In this document: positions 44,501-53,826 of the stretch, one piece after another | Position numbering within the stretch: the first letter of the stretch is position 1 | Layout: each line of letters begins with the position of its first letter | Assembly (NCBI RefSeq): GCF_002210285.1 | Contig: NZ_MWQE01000002.1 | Span: forward strand, 359,129 to 423,128 | Source: Fibrobacter sp. UWR2 | Lineage (GTDB): Bacteria > Fibrobacterota > Fibrobacteria > Fibrobacterales > Fibrobacteraceae | Length of the DNA stretch: 64,000 nucleotides | Direction: 5' to 3' | The notes under the pieces: model-generated | Database searches by the model: none | What the model was told of the DNA's origin: nothing | What the model saw: only the letters and a program-made list of their open reading frames with translations | Translations under genes and position numbers: made by a program

Positions 44501-46832
44501 CGTTTCGGGTTCCGGTAAGTCGAGCCTTGCTTTCCATACGCTCTTTAGCGAAGGCCAGCGCCGCTTTGTAGAGACGTTGAGCACTTACGCTCGTCGTTTC
44601 CTCGGGCGCCCCGACCACGGGAGTATCGATTCTATTTCGGGCCTGGCGCCAGCCATCGCCATCGACCAGAAGAGTGCGAGCAAGAGCCCGCGCAGTACGG
44701 TGGCGACCCTCACCGAAATTTATGACTACTTCCGCATTTTTTGGGCGAGGGTCGGCACCCCGCATTGCTTGAAATGCGGGAAGCCTGTGGCTTCGTACAG
44801 CGCGGGCGACCTGATGCAATACGCCTTCGATCGCGATTTGAACAAGAAAGTCACGGTGCTGGCCCCGTTCGAAATCAAGGACGTGCTGAAACTTTCGAAA
44901 ATCCTCACTGAGAAGGGTTACCGCAAGGTTTACCTCGGCAATAAGTTGGTGGAACTTCCGCTGCCGAAAATTCCGACCCGTGAAAAACAGTTGTTCGCCA
45001 TCGTCGATACGGTAGTGGTCAAGGAAGAAAACCGTGCCCGCCTGGTAGAAGCCTTTGAACGCGGCTACCGCGACGGTAACGGAATCCTTTATGTGGAAGA
45101 CGAGAAGGGCGGTCGATTGGCCTGCTCTGAAAAACCGGGCTGCCCCGAATGCGGCTGGTACATGGATTCGGCGCTGAACCCGAAACATTTCAGTTTCAAC
45201 ACGCACTGGGGCGCTTGCGAAACCTGCCTTGGCCTCGGCCATGATTACGATGGCCATGTCTGCCCAGACTGCCATGGTGAACGCCTCAAACCCGAATACC
45301 TCGCGGTACGCATCGGCGGCAAGAACATCATGGACGTGAACCACATGAGCATCGCTCAGGCTTACGAATGGTTCAATAACGAAAACTTCAAGCGCGACAA
45401 TTTCAAGGGCGACAAGAATGCCGACGGCAAGATGACGGTCGCCGAACCCTTGCTCCGTGAAATTGTTGGCCGTCTGAACTTCCTCAAGGGCGTTGGCCTC
45501 GGCTATATCGGCCTCGACCGCGCGGGCGATACGCTCTCCGGCGGTGAATCTCAGCGTATCCGCCTCGCAAGCCAGATCGGTAGCGGCCTCGAAGGCGTGC
45601 TCTACGTGCTCGATGAACCCACTGTGGGCCTACACGAAAGCGATACCGCGATGCTGCTCGATACGCTTTACCGCCTGCGCGACCTCGGCAATACGCTCGT
45701 GGTCGTGGAACACGACATGAAGATGATGCAGGCTGCCGACCACATTATCGATATGGGCCCGGCGGCGGGCGAGTTCGGTGGCGAGGTCGTCGCCGAGGGC
45801 TCTCCGGCACAGCTTTCCAAGCCATATGCGCTCCAGCAGTTCCCGCGCAGCGAGACGGTCAAGTACCTCACGCACACTATCCCGATGGCAAACGAGATTG
45901 CGGCAAGGCCCATCACGGATTCTACGGAGTTCTACGAGTTTGAAAAGCTCAAGCACAATAACTTGAAGAATTTGTCTGTAAAGTTCCCGAAGGGCGCCAT
46001 CAGCGTGGTCTGCGGTGTGTCGGGTTCGGGCAAGAGTTCCATGGTCATGGACGAAATTTTCCCGCGCCTCAAGAAGAAGTTCCAGGCCCGTGGCCGAAAG
46101 AAGCAGAGTGGCGAAGTGTTGCTGGTGGACCAGAGTCCGATTTCGGGGACGCCTCGCAGCACGCCCGCGAGCTTCACGGGCGTGTTTGACGATATCCGCA
46201 AGCTATTCGCCAAACTGCCGCAAGCCAAGTTGAAAGGCTTCGACTACGGGCGCTTCAGTTACAACTTGGCCCGCGGCCGCTGCGAGGCCTGCGAAGGCCG
46301 CGGCGCCATCTCGGTAGAGATGCACTTCCTTTCCGACGTGTGGGAAGTCTGTGATGTTTGCGGCGGCAAGCGCTACAACCAGGAAACGCTCACCGTCACT
46401 TTCAAGGGCAAGAATATCGCCGACGTGCTCGACATGCGCGTCGCCGAAGCCTGCGAGTTCTTCAAGGACCAGCCGAAAATTTTGCCGAAACTGGAATGCC
46501 TGCGCGACGTGGGCCTCCCGTACGTAAAGCTCGGCCAGTCCGTAACCACGCTCAGCGGCGGCGAATCCCAGCGCCTTAAATTGGCGGCGGAACTTGCCCG
46601 CAAGCCCGCCCAAGAGATGGTCTACCTGCTCGACGAGCCGACTACAGGGCTCCACCTCAAGGATATTCAGATCCTCTGGAACATGTTGCGCAAACTTTCT
46701 GCCCGCGGCGATACGGTTATTATCATCGAACACCACCCCGATATTATTCGCCTTTCGGACTGGAAAGTGGAACTAGGTCCCGTCGGTGGCGCCGAAGGCG
46801 GCTATTTGCTTAAAATGGGCAAAAACGAATGA
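41565..46832 (+). CDS. uvrA: Double-length excinuclease ABC subunit A (two UvrA units fused)
   Basis: A 1755-residue protein, nearly twice the usual 940. It holds four ABC ATPase modules with Walker A motifs near residues 30 ([18 protein letters not shown]), 625 ([13 protein letters not shown]), 978 ([14 protein letters not shown]) and 1485 ([14 protein letters not shown]), and LSGGEAQR or LSGGESQR signatures. Residues 1-930 form one complete UvrA and 950-1755 a second; each has its C-terminal zinc finger (CDACEGAG...CEVCGGKR and CEACEGRG...CDVCGGKR). UvrA scans DNA for bulky damage and loads UvrB. Chlamydia also has a double-length UvrA, so the fusion has precedent and may replace the UvrA dimer. 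Confidence 0.93.
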   Translation: MTKSIEIRDAHEHNLRHVNLSIPRDSIVVVTGVSGSGKSSLAFDTVFQEGQRRFVESLSAYARQFIGRMKHPEVESVRGISPTISIDQKTVNRNPRSTVGTVVEILDHYRLLFARLGVPHCPDCGRVIQAQTVDQIVDNLYVSDEGKQITVMAPIVQERKGEYRKELAELKENGFVRARVDGTIYRLEDVPALVRYEKHTIEAVIDRLTLERKNMSRLREALEGALKLTDGKLVSFLLVTGEAKEEYRLQGTLLACPKCGISIPELEPRFFSFNDPKGRCPACKGMGESYKFDLDLIIPDKTKSIKEGCIATIKKDDGTLIFSDFGRRNLRNIANEMHFSLDTPWNKLKKAQQDAVLYGTPSESERGIIPIMQELWDMWHIYHFRKYMQIGVCPECHGTRINRTANAVTFHGVNLTEMTEWSVEKSVEFFNKLDLSEKEKRIGKEILKEIRGRLSFLNAVGLGYLNINRKASTLSGGEAQRIRLASAVGAGLQGVLYVLDEPSIGLHPRDNDKLLGMLEHLRAQGNSLIIVEHDEDTMRHADCVIDVGPGAGVEGGRVIAAGTVEELEKNKASLTGAYLSGRKAIEIPEKRKKIDKNTPKLKICGAAENNLKNIDVEIPLDGALTVVTGVSGSGKSTLINQILRRELARVFYNAEEPVGKFDHLEGLENIDKVIEIDQTPIGRTPRSNPATYTKIWDDVRDLFASMEESKIRGYSKSRFSFNVKGGRCDACEGAGVKIVDMHILPSVQVTCEVCGGKRFNDATREVYFKGKNVSEILDMSIADAAEFFKDIPKIAEPLNLLVEVGLGYLTLGQPSTTLSGGEAQRIKIASELRRPGTGKTLYLLDEPTTGLHFEDIRKLMDCLNRLRGLGNSIVIIEHNLDVIKCADWIIDLGPDAGIHGGKIIATGTPEQIAKCKKSETGRYLAPVLAKKHGENHHFDRTLKGGEDLSLDIEVHGARKHNLKNIDVTIPRHKLTVVTGVSGSGKSSLAFHTLFSEGQRRFVETLSTYARRFLGRPDHGSIDSISGLAPAIAIDQKSASKSPRSTVATLTEIYDYFRIFWARVGTPHCLKCGKPVASYSAGDLMQYAFDRDLNKKVTVLAPFEIKDVLKLSKILTEKGYRKVYLGNKLVELPLPKIPTREKQLFAIVDTVVVKEENRARLVEAFERGYRDGNGILYVEDEKGGRLACSEKPGCPECGWYMDSALNPKHFSFNTHWGACETCLGLGHDYDGHVCPDCHGERLKPEYLAVRIGGKNIMDVNHMSIAQAYEWFNNENFKRDNFKGDKNADGKMTVAEPLLREIVGRLNFLKGVGLGYIGLDRAGDTLSGGESQRIRLASQIGSGLEGVLYVLDEPTVGLHESDTAMLLDTLYRLRDLGNTLVVVEHDMKMMQAADHIIDMGPAAGEFGGEVVAEGSPAQLSKPYALQQFPRSETVKYLTHTIPMANEIAARPITDSTEFYEFEKLKHNNLKNLSVKFPKGAISVVCGVSGSGKSSMVMDEIFPRLKKKFQARGRKKQSGEVLLVDQSPISGTPRSTPASFTGVFDDIRKLFAKLPQAKLKGFDYGRFSYNLARGRCEACEGRGAISVEMHFLSDVWEVCDVCGGKRYNQETLTVTFKGKNIADVLDMRVAEACEFFKDQPKILPKLECLRDVGLPYVKLGQSVTTLSGGESQRLKLAAELARKPAQEMVYLLDEPTTGLHLKDIQILWNMLRKLSARGDTVIIIEHHPDIIRLSDWKVELGPVGGAEGGYLLKMGKNE

Positions 46833-46904
46833 ATTTGGTGATATATCTCGCATAAAGACCTTACGAAGATATTATCTTTATGAGAGTTATTCACAGGAGA
46901 TGTT

Positions 46905-49187
46905 ATGTCTTTTGCCCGTTTGTTGCCCCTTTTGCTGTTAGTTCCGGCAATAACTTTCGCTGCCGATCCTGACAAGAATTTTAAGGTAGCGCCGAACCAG
47001 TTCACAGCCGGAAGCGTAGTGGACCCTATTGTCAATATGGCTGTCGAGGCCAAGGGTGCAGCGATGGTTTCCCAGAAGCCGGTTTTCCCGCTCAAGAGCA
47101 ACAACCTCTACTGGCGTCATAAGAAAGGTCCTAAGGAATACCAGTGGATTCAGGGCGAGGTCAATGTCGCGAATTTCAAGAAACTCCATGCGTTCAGCCT
47201 TGAAAATGCCCGTCTGAGGTCTTTCGAGGTGGCCCAGATGCGTTTCTATGCCTCCCAGAACAAGAAGGCCTTCCAGGACGAGGATGATCTCTATTTCGAC
47301 AAGTACTATGTCTATTCTCCGCGCGTCCCCAAGCTGTACTTCATCAAGAACGGCCGTTGGCAAATCCTGAATGAGACGGAACTTCCGGGTGTAGTCGTAT
47401 TCAAGAGCGACAAGAAGAATTTTAGCGCCGTCTTTGCGGAAGCTCCTCTCAAGAAATTGCCGAACAAGGTCTATCCCCTGAATCCTGGCGCCTACGTTTT
47501 CTCGTTCTCCGCTCCGGGAACCCTGCCTGTCGTGGATATCGGAGCCGTCTCCCCGGGTAACGTGCTTGTCATGAGTCCGAAGCTCCCTGCGCTTGACACG
47601 TCATCCAAGGAAAACAAGCCTGAACTCTCCATGAGCGTAAACGACGTCAAGGCGACAAAGAACCTGGAAGAGACCGAAATTCTTTACGACAAGTTTATCG
47701 CCGAACTGCAGAAGGTTGTCGCGCTTGTCGATACGAGCGCCTTCGGGAATCTCTATCCCAAGATGAAGCCCGCAGAAGCAGTAGGCCTTCTTGATGACGA
47801 CCTGACCTATGAGGACTACAAGTCCGCATTCGAGGGCACACGTATCAAGGCTAAGTCTGACTGGATGAATTCCAAGATGAAGGGTGTTCCCGAAATCAAT
47901 GCGGCATTCAACAACAAGTTCGATAGCCTGCAGGCACTCCCGCTGCGTGGTTCCATGGTTCTGGCATCGTTCTCTGCGGTTCGCGAGAAGGTTGCCTCCG
48001 ACGAGGATTCCACTGCGGCTCCGATCAAGGCCGTGAAACTCAAGTTTGGCAAGGAAGGCGAACGCTTCGATGTCACCTGGGAAGGTACAGCCAAGGATAT
48101 GAGCGCCGACAGCCTTTACAAGCTTTTTGAACAGCACGGCAGCGAGATTACGGCAACGATTACCATCAAGCAAAACAAGCCCGTGTGGATTCACAAGGAA
48201 GACATCGTTACCGGTCGCCATCACTACCGTTACACCCGCATCGATTTCGAATACCAGGGGAAGACCTTCGCCGGCCTCGGTGTTTTTGTATTGCCGAGCT
48301 ATATCGTGGACGAACCGGAGGTGCAGGAATGGCTGAACCACTACGATGCCGAGGATATCGAGTTACAGCAGAACGCCGCAGCAGAGGCCAAGGCTAAGGC
48401 AGTGGCCGCTAAAGAAGCTGCGAAAAACGATACTGTCTATGCGAAGGATGCGTATATGCCGGAATTCAGCAAGATGAGCATTCCGCGCATTATCCGCGAC
48501 AACAATTTCGGCGGAGTCGCCCTTATCGATTCGGGCTCATTCCGTTACCGTGGCCGCGTTGTCCACATGTCCCCGTTTGCCATCATGACGACCGAAGTGA
48601 CTCAGAAACTCTTTGACCAATGGATGCTCGCCCAGACCGATACGCTGAAGCGTATCAAGGACCGCTCCTCCTTCAAGAATCCGGCAAAGCCTGTCCACAA
48701 CATTACCTGGGACAACGCCCGTGCCGCCTGCAAGTTGATGGGCGGCGACCTGCCGACCGAAGCCCAGTGGGAATTCGCCGGCCGAGCCGACAACAACGAA
48801 GGTGCCATTTGGGATATCGACGAGGAAGCGACAGTGAATGACTATGCCGTCTACCGCGAGAATTCCTACAAGCACGGCCGCAAGAGTGATGCTTACGGCC
48901 CGCACATGGTCGCAACCAAGAAACCGAATGCCTGGGGAATCTACGATATGTCGGGCAACGTTGCCGAATGGACTGTCGACAAGTACTTCATGTTCTCGTT
49001 CTGGGTGGAATCTTCCAACCCGTCCGGAGCCTTGATGGGCTACTCCAAGGTCTACAAGGGCGGTTCCTGGAAAGACAAGGAATCGATGCTTAACCTCACG
49101 AAGAGCGATGACGAGGATCCGCGTTACTGGTCCGATGCTATCGGTTTCCGTTGCGTGTTCCCGCGCAAGATGTTCGAGGGCCGTTAA
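46905..49187 (+). CDS. Secreted protein with C-terminal SUMF1/FGE-like domain
   Basis: A 760-residue secreted or periplasmic protein (MSFARLLPLLLLVPAITFAA). The N-terminal 530 residues have no recognised family but hold a helical KAKAVAAKEAAKN stretch near 500. The last 220 residues form a formylglycine-generating-enzyme-like (SUMF1) domain: MTTEVTQKLFDQWM, DLPTEAQWEFAGRA, GIYDMSGNVAEWTVD and a final IGFRCVFPRK. Bacterial SUMF1 domains often bind or act as adaptors rather than modify sulfatases; the FGE active-site cysteine pair is not evident. The ATG has an AGGAG site; the stop overlaps the next gene (TAATG). Confidence 0.75.
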   Translation: MSFARLLPLLLLVPAITFAADPDKNFKVAPNQFTAGSVVDPIVNMAVEAKGAAMVSQKPVFPLKSNNLYWRHKKGPKEYQWIQGEVNVANFKKLHAFSLENARLRSFEVAQMRFYASQNKKAFQDEDDLYFDKYYVYSPRVPKLYFIKNGRWQILNETELPGVVVFKSDKKNFSAVFAEAPLKKLPNKVYPLNPGAYVFSFSAPGTLPVVDIGAVSPGNVLVMSPKLPALDTSSKENKPELSMSVNDVKATKNLEETEILYDKFIAELQKVVALVDTSAFGNLYPKMKPAEAVGLLDDDLTYEDYKSAFEGTRIKAKSDWMNSKMKGVPEINAAFNNKFDSLQALPLRGSMVLASFSAVREKVASDEDSTAAPIKAVKLKFGKEGERFDVTWEGTAKDMSADSLYKLFEQHGSEITATITIKQNKPVWIHKEDIVTGRHHYRYTRIDFEYQGKTFAGLGVFVLPSYIVDEPEVQEWLNHYDAEDIELQQNAAAEAKAKAVAAKEAAKNDTVYAKDAYMPEFSKMSIPRIIRDNNFGGVALIDSGSFRYRGRVVHMSPFAIMTTEVTQKLFDQWMLAQTDTLKRIKDRSSFKNPAKPVHNITWDNARAACKLMGGDLPTEAQWEFAGRADNNEGAIWDIDEEATVNDYAVYRENSYKHGRKSDAYGPHMVATKKPNAWGIYDMSGNVAEWTVDKYFMFSFWVESSNPSGALMGYSKVYKGGSWKDKESMLNLTKSDDEDPRYWSDAIGFRCVFPRKMFEGR

Positions 49188-49804
49188 TGCCAGAACAGAT
49201 ATCCCCGCTGTCCGCCTCAGAAGAACTCAAGAAAGACACGCGTTTCAAGTTTTTCCGCAGGATAACCTCTGCGCCGTACCTGCTTGCGCTGGTCATGCTG
49301 TTCTTGCCCCTCATGAATGTTTCGTGCGCAGAGAAGGTTATTGCCGAGCCCTCGTTCTATGAACTTGCAACCGGGCTAGACCTGCGCGAAACCCTCAAGG
49401 AGCCTGCAAAAGGCTACCTCCTGAAGATGGAAAAGGACAATCCGAAATCCCTGGACAAGTTCAGGGCAACTGTTCCCGGTTTTCCCAAGATGGATGCAGT
49501 TCCGGTCCTGTTCGGGATCGTCGCCGCCCTCGTGCTCGCAGCCGTTTTCGCATGGTTCACGCCACTCGGGTCCCTCACCCTAGGTATTCTCGCGATGACA
49601 TCGCTGTGGGCTTTTCTATCGAAGATGGGGCAGGTGTGTCACAGCATGGGAATGCAGGTATTATCGATCGAGCCGAGTTACGGTATTTATGCCGCATCGG
49701 CGCTTATCCTTATCGGAACGGCGATGAACCTCGCCGCGATAATCCGCCCGATTGTCTTAGAGGTAAAGGCGAAACGCGCCGCGAAAAAAGCAGTTTGCCA
49801 ATAA
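49187..49804 (+). CDS. Multipass membrane protein, unknown
   Basis: A 205-residue protein with about four helices: APYLLALVMLFLPLMNVSC, VPVLFGIVAALVLAAVFAWF, SLTLGILAMTSLWAFLS and GIYAASALILIGTAMNLAAI. It has the layout of small DUF-type membrane proteins with a first-helix SC motif and a charged tail. The ATG overlaps the SUMF1 gene stop (TAATG), so the two are translated together and may interact. No family is recognised. Confidence 0.65.
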   Translation: MPEQISPLSASEELKKDTRFKFFRRITSAPYLLALVMLFLPLMNVSCAEKVIAEPSFYELATGLDLRETLKEPAKGYLLKMEKDNPKSLDKFRATVPGFPKMDAVPVLFGIVAALVLAAVFAWFTPLGSLTLGILAMTSLWAFLSKMGQVCHSMGMQVLSIEPSYGIYAASALILIGTAMNLAAIIRPIVLEVKAKRAAKKAVCQ

Positions 49805-49841
49805 GACTACCGGCGCGACAATCGATAAACAGCCAAAAAGA

Positions 49842-49870
49842 AAAACCGCGAGCGTGTTGCCCGCGGTTTT
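49842..49870. terminator. Terminator between convergent genes
   Basis: AAAACCGCG and CGCGGTTTT form a perfect 9-bp stem around an 11-base loop. It serves the membrane-protein gene and ychF. Confidence 0.75.
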
Positions 49871-49887
49871 AAACTTTCTGGCAAATA

Positions 49888-50985
49888 TTACACGTTGAAC
49901 AGGAAGTACATGATGTCGCCATCCTGTACCAGGTAGTCCTTGCCTTCGGTGCGGACGAGGCCTGCTTCCTTTGCGGCGTTCCAGCTGCCGTGCTTCAGGA
50001 AGTCGCTGTAACTCAAGGTTTCTGCACGGATGAATCCGCGCTCGAAGTCGGTGTGGATGACGCCTGCGCACTGCGGGGCCTTGTAGCCCGCGTGGAACGT
50101 CCAGGCGCGGCATTCCTTTTCGCCGGCGGTAAAGAACGTGCGGAGCCCGAGGATTTCGTAGCCCTTGCGCACCACGGCGTCGAGGCCCGATTCCTTCATG
50201 CCGAGTTCGTTCAGGAATTCAGCCTTGTCGGCGCTCTCCATCGCGGAGAGTTCTTCCTCGATCTTGCCGCTGATCACGATGACCTCGTGGCCGTTCTTGG
50301 CGGCGTAATCCTTGAGCTGGTCCACATAGGCGTTGCCGGTGAGGATGTCGTCTTCCTTCACGTTCGCGCAGTAGAACAGCGGCTTTGCGGTGAGGAGGCC
50401 CAGGTCCTTGACGATGCCTTCCATCTCTTCGCTGTCATGCATCACGGTGCGGGCGGCCTTGCCCTCTTCCATGGTCTTCTTCAAAAGTTCGCAGGCGGCG
50501 AGGCGAGCCTTCGCTTCGGCATTGCCGGTGCGGGCGCTCTTCGCTTCGGTAGAAAGGCGCTTCTCGACGGTGTCGAGGTCCTTCAGGATAAGTTCGGTCT
50601 CGATGACTTCCACGTCACGGACCGGGTCCACGGAACCGCTCACATGCACGATATTCTCGTCATCGAAGCAGCGGATAACTTCCATGATGGCTTCGCATTC
50701 GCGGATGTGGGTGAGGAACTGGTTGCCGAGGCCTTCGCCCTGGGCGGCACCCTTCACGAGGCCGGCGATGTCCACGAATTCCGTAACGGCGGGAACGATG
50801 GACTTCGGATTATAGACCTTCACAAGTTCGTCAAGGCGGCTGTCCGGGACGCTCACCATGCCCACGTTCGGCTCGATGGTGCAGAACGGGTAGTTCGCGG
50901 CTTCGGCACCGGCGTTGGTGATGGCGTTAAAGATGGTGGACTTGCCTACGTTCGGGAGGCCTACGATACCGCATTTGAAACCCAT
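49888..50985 (-). CDS. ychF: Redox-regulated ATPase/GTPase YchF (OBG family)
   Basis: A 365-residue cytosolic P-loop NTPase that binds ribosomes. GFKCGIVGLPNVGKSTIFNA holds the P-loop, FVDIAGLVKGAAQGEGLGNQ G3, and FYCANVKEDD the G4 region in which NxxE replaces NKxD, the reason YchF prefers ATP. A coiled-coil insert and a C-terminal TGS domain (AWTFHAGYKAPQCAGVIHTD) complete it. AGGAG precedes the ATG. It is a single transcription unit. Confidence 0.95.
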   Translation of the reverse strand: MGFKCGIVGLPNVGKSTIFNAITNAGAEAANYPFCTIEPNVGMVSVPDSRLDELVKVYNPKSIVPAVTEFVDIAGLVKGAAQGEGLGNQFLTHIRECEAIMEVIRCFDDENIVHVSGSVDPVRDVEVIETELILKDLDTVEKRLSTEAKSARTGNAEAKARLAACELLKKTMEEGKAARTVMHDSEEMEGIVKDLGLLTAKPLFYCANVKEDDILTGNAYVDQLKDYAAKNGHEVIVISGKIEEELSAMESADKAEFLNELGMKESGLDAVVRKGYEILGLRTFFTAGEKECRAWTFHAGYKAPQCAGVIHTDFERGFIRAETLSYSDFLKHGSWNAAKEAGLVRTEGKDYLVQDGDIMYFLFNV

Positions 50986-51172
50986 GATAATCTCCTATGG
51001 CGCGGGGTGTTCCCGGGCCTTCTGTTTTCGGCGGTAAAGTTAGAAAATCCTGCAGCAAAAAAACTTTACAAAGGCCTGTACTATAAACAAAAAAGCTGTT
51101 CCTTTACATTTTGTAAATGGTAAAAAAAGACAACTGTACGAAATAAAACGATGATTAACTTAATTTAAGAAC

Positions 51173-51353
51173 GTGGGATTGTGTTATAAGCCGTTTGGGT
51201 ATTAGGCCCCAAAAAGCCAATTCTCGAGTGTGGAACTGGCGGGCACTGTTGCCAGTGGAAATCTGGGTTGGAGATTAGACAATAGTGAAATGCCTAGCCC
51301 CAAGCGGCACCCATTAAAAAGACCGGTCATGCAGTTGCATGGCCGGTCTTTTT
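51173..51353 (+). ncRNA. Candidate structured non-coding RNA of unknown class
   Basis: The 392-base gap between ychF and the DUF2341 gene holds no convincing ORF but a long rod-like fold: GCCGUUUGGG (51190-51199) pairs fully with CCCAAGCGGC (51299-51308), UAGGC (51203-51207) with GCCUA (51292-51296), UGGG (51174-51177) with CCCA (51310-51313), and inside ACUGGC/GCCAGU close a hairpin. A long terminator hairpin follows. Length near 180 and the rod shape recall 6S RNA, but its central bubble is very uneven here, so class is not settled. It does not match SRP RNA, tmRNA or RNase P motifs. TAATTT at 51161-51166 could be the -10. Confidence 0.55.
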
Positions 51354-51354
51354 T
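51317..51354. terminator. Strong bidirectional terminator
   Basis: GACCGG and CCGGTC, then CATGCA and TGCATG, form a nearly uninterrupted 13-bp hairpin, with A and T runs on either side. It ends the candidate RNA and the DUF2341 lipoprotein gene. Confidence 0.85.
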
Positions 51355-51377
51355 ATACTGTCTTGCGGGCGTTAGCC

Positions 51378-52943
51378 TTATTTTAGGTCATCGCGGTTCA
51401 CACCGTACGCCCTGATATTGTCCAGCCAGAGTTCGGTGCTGTTGTAGGTAAATACCGTAAAGTTGGTAATCTTGTTCCTGACAAGGTCCCATCCGTGGTA
51501 GTCGCGAATGGTATACGTAAAGTCTTCGGGCTTTATGCAGTAGCGCGTCCAGTCAACGAGGCCTTTGCCCTTGCCCTTGTACGAAGCCTTGTAGTTCACG
51601 TCTTCGTCGAGCGTTTCGAGTATGATTTCGAAATCGCCGTCGGTGCGCAACCAGACGACCAGCGAGTCCATGCGGCTCCAGTCGTGCGGATGACGTGTGA
51701 GTCTCGTGCCGAATACCACAATGTCGGGGTAGGTCACCGTGTAATCGATGTGGAGAACCTTGCCAAGCCAGTTGGCGGCCTCGGTAATCGATGTTGAAGA
51801 GTTCAGGAACGATACCGTAACGGAATCGGTTAGCGTATCAACCTTGTGGAACTGCACGTACCAGCTGTCCCTCTTGAGTGGGGACGGTAGATCGCTCAGG
51901 GAGCTGCCGCTTTCGAAGTTGAAAATCTCGATGGAGTTGAGCTCGTACCACAGGGAATCGCTGATGCCCTTCCATACGTTAACCTTCTTCTCCGGTGCGG
52001 TCACGTCGGGGTCGCCCCATTCAAGCGTCCATGTGTCGGCGGTGTCGGCGAGAGATTCCAGCCTGATGTTGATGACGGCGCTCTTGATGTCGGTGCTCCA
52101 ACTGTCAATGACCATCGGTACTGTGGCGCCCTTGCTTGTGAAAAGCTGGAGGTCGCTACCGTCTTCGCGGGCCTTGCTGAAGTTGAAATTCGTAGAATCC
52201 AACCTGAGCGTGAGGACGAACGGGGCCTGCAACGGGCGCATCCAGTCGGAAATCAGGTCGGTAGGATTGATTTCGAGGGACTGTATGATACCTGCCTTGC
52301 TGGGAGCAAAGACGTGCCCGATATGCAGAGATTCGCCGGACTGGGTCTCGATGTTCGCTTCGCCGATGCATTCGGCGTTGTCGCTGCTCCAGGACTTGAC
52401 AGAAATCTGGCCGACGGGGAGGTCTTCGGCTACGAAGAACCCGAGGGAGTCCGTCTTTACGACGCGCCCAATACCTTCGATATTCACCCAGGCGTACTTG
52501 GCGTCTTCAGGCAGCGAGAGCCAGCCATTGATGGCGCCCTTCTTCTGGAGGGTTGCCTTCGAAACAGAGAACTTCTTCTTGAGACTGTTGATGGTGTACT
52601 GGTAGACTAGGGCAGAATCACCCTGTTCTATCTGTATGGTGTAGGAGCCATCCTTGTGGTTATCGATATAGATTTTCCCGGAACTGTCCGTTTCGCCGAC
52701 GTACGTGAAGTCGTCTGCGTTAACGTTGCCCGTAGAATCGGTAACATACCAGCTCGGAAGCACCCTGTACGAAGCCTTTGCAGGATTCTTGCCACTATAG
52801 ACCTGGATAGAGACGAATGCCGCCTCTTCCTTCGCAATGGCGTTTTCCGTTTCCGTAGTTCCACCGGCCATGTCGGAATTCGTACATGCGCCGAAGAAGA
52901 TCATCGGAATGACCGGAAATATTTTGAACAGGGTCTTCATCAT
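51378..52943 (-). CDS. DUF2341-type lipoprotein partnered with TIGR02147 regulator
   Basis: A 521-residue lipoprotein (MKTLFKIFPVIPMIFFGAC). The N-terminal third has carboxypeptidase-regulatory-like or Ig-like strands (GWLSLPEDAKYAWVNIEG, DSLGFFVAEDLPVG). A DUF2341-like part follows (TLRLDSTNFNFSKAREDG through ESLADTADTWTLEWGDPD) and the C-terminus resembles carbohydrate-binding beta-sandwiches (LWLDNIRAYGVN). Its ATG overlaps the stop of the TIGR02147 gene by four bases. In Fibrobacter such regulator-lipoprotein pairs are common; the lipoprotein may be the surface target of the regulation. Ligand unknown. Confidence 0.75.
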   Translation of the reverse strand: MMKTLFKIFPVIPMIFFGACTNSDMAGGTTETENAIAKEEAAFVSIQVYSGKNPAKASYRVLPSWYVTDSTGNVNADDFTYVGETDSSGKIYIDNHKDGSYTIQIEQGDSALVYQYTINSLKKKFSVSKATLQKKGAINGWLSLPEDAKYAWVNIEGIGRVVKTDSLGFFVAEDLPVGQISVKSWSSDNAECIGEANIETQSGESLHIGHVFAPSKAGIIQSLEINPTDLISDWMRPLQAPFVLTLRLDSTNFNFSKAREDGSDLQLFTSKGATVPMVIDSWSTDIKSAVINIRLESLADTADTWTLEWGDPDVTAPEKKVNVWKGISDSLWYELNSIEIFNFESGSSLSDLPSPLKRDSWYVQFHKVDTLTDSVTVSFLNSSTSITEAANWLGKVLHIDYTVTYPDIVVFGTRLTRHPHDWSRMDSLVVWLRTDGDFEIILETLDEDVNYKASYKGKGKGLVDWTRYCIKPEDFTYTIRDYHGWDLVRNKITNFTVFTYNSTELWLDNIRAYGVNRDDLK

Positions 52944-53767
52944 TTCGAAATCTTCTTGTTAAACGCCACGGGGAACAAGGCAAGGTTCATCTGCAGGACG
53001 CGCGTGGGCTTCCCGCACTTGTCTACTCGAATCTGGACGTCTTTCCGGAATTCCTGGATCATACTCTTGATTTCTTCAAAGCCTTGTTGGTCTACAGCCA
53101 TTGTAAGTGTAGAAATATCTCGGTCTTCTGGGGCGATTGTCTGCAGAGAACGTGCTCCAATTTGCATTACTGCAGCCTGGAATGCCCTAATTGCCTGTGC
53201 GCGCTCTTCGCCGGAGATGTTGATGTGGGAATCGGCAATTTTTACGCGTCCATTGCCCAAATCCTGGATAAAGCCCAAATCCTTGAGCAAATCCACGCTT
53301 TCCTGCACCTTGTCCTCGCCAATGGCGGGTTCGAGCCATTCTGCAATGGTCTTTACATCGACTTTCCCCTGGTTAACCTCTATCAGAGCCCTGATGACGG
53401 GTGTCCACCAGTCGCTCAGGTACTTGATTTCCTTATCCTGGAGTACATGTTTTTTCACATCACGTAAAAGTACGGCCTTGGCAAGGATTTCTTCACGGGT
53501 CTTTTCGGATTTGGTACGGGAGGCAGCAAGCAGGAGGTCAAAATAGCGGGCGGCACGGCCGGTGAGGCCGAGGACTTTCTTGATGGCAGGGACACAGCGC
53601 ACAGGCAGGTTGCGCTTCTTTTCGACAATGCAGAACACATGGCTCGCATTTAGGCCGATAGCCATCCCCAGAACGCTGTAGGAGTACTTCGCGTTCTTCT
53701 CTTTTTTCTCGAGATAGAAATCTCGGATGATATCCCGGTAATCTGTATATTCGTAAATACTTGGCAT
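52940..53767 (-). CDS. TIGR02147-family regulator
   Basis: A 275-residue cytosolic protein of the TIGR02147 family (DUF4423), found in large numbers in Fibrobacter. It opens MPSIYEYTDYRDIIRDFYLE and has a helix-turn-helix-like VLGMAIGLNASHVFCIVEKK in the first 60 residues, then an all-helical part (KYLSDWWTPVIRALIEVNQG, FRKDVQIRVDKCGKPTRVLQ). Members probably act as DNA-binding regulators of the lipoprotein gene that follows. Its start region is shared with the divergent metallopeptidase gene, so one control site may serve both. Confidence 0.85.
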   Translation of the reverse strand: MPSIYEYTDYRDIIRDFYLEKKEKNAKYSYSVLGMAIGLNASHVFCIVEKKRNLPVRCVPAIKKVLGLTGRAARYFDLLLAASRTKSEKTREEILAKAVLLRDVKKHVLQDKEIKYLSDWWTPVIRALIEVNQGKVDVKTIAEWLEPAIGEDKVQESVDLLKDLGFIQDLGNGRVKIADSHINISGEERAQAIRAFQAAVMQIGARSLQTIAPEDRDISTLTMAVDQQGFEEIKSMIQEFRKDVQIRVDKCGKPTRVLQMNLALFPVAFNKKISK

Positions 53768-53798
53768 TTGGCTTGCCCCATTATTTGTAAAAAAATAT

Positions 53799-53804
53799 AT
53801 AATT
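53799..53804 (+). promoter_or_regulatory. -10 box in the shared divergent promoter region
   Basis: TATAAT lies 22 bases before ATG 53827; the overlapping AT-rich run could serve the divergent TIGR02147 gene on the other strand. Confidence 0.4.
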
Positions 53805-53826
53805 TGGGGATATCCGTTTTGAGCCT

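Noticed and set aside
41526..45344. A very long open frame antisense to uvrA
   Set aside because: It mirrors the uvrA codon pattern, has no family motif or ribosome site, and uvrA is certain. The same holds for the long antisense frame over the GH94 gene (60423-62945).
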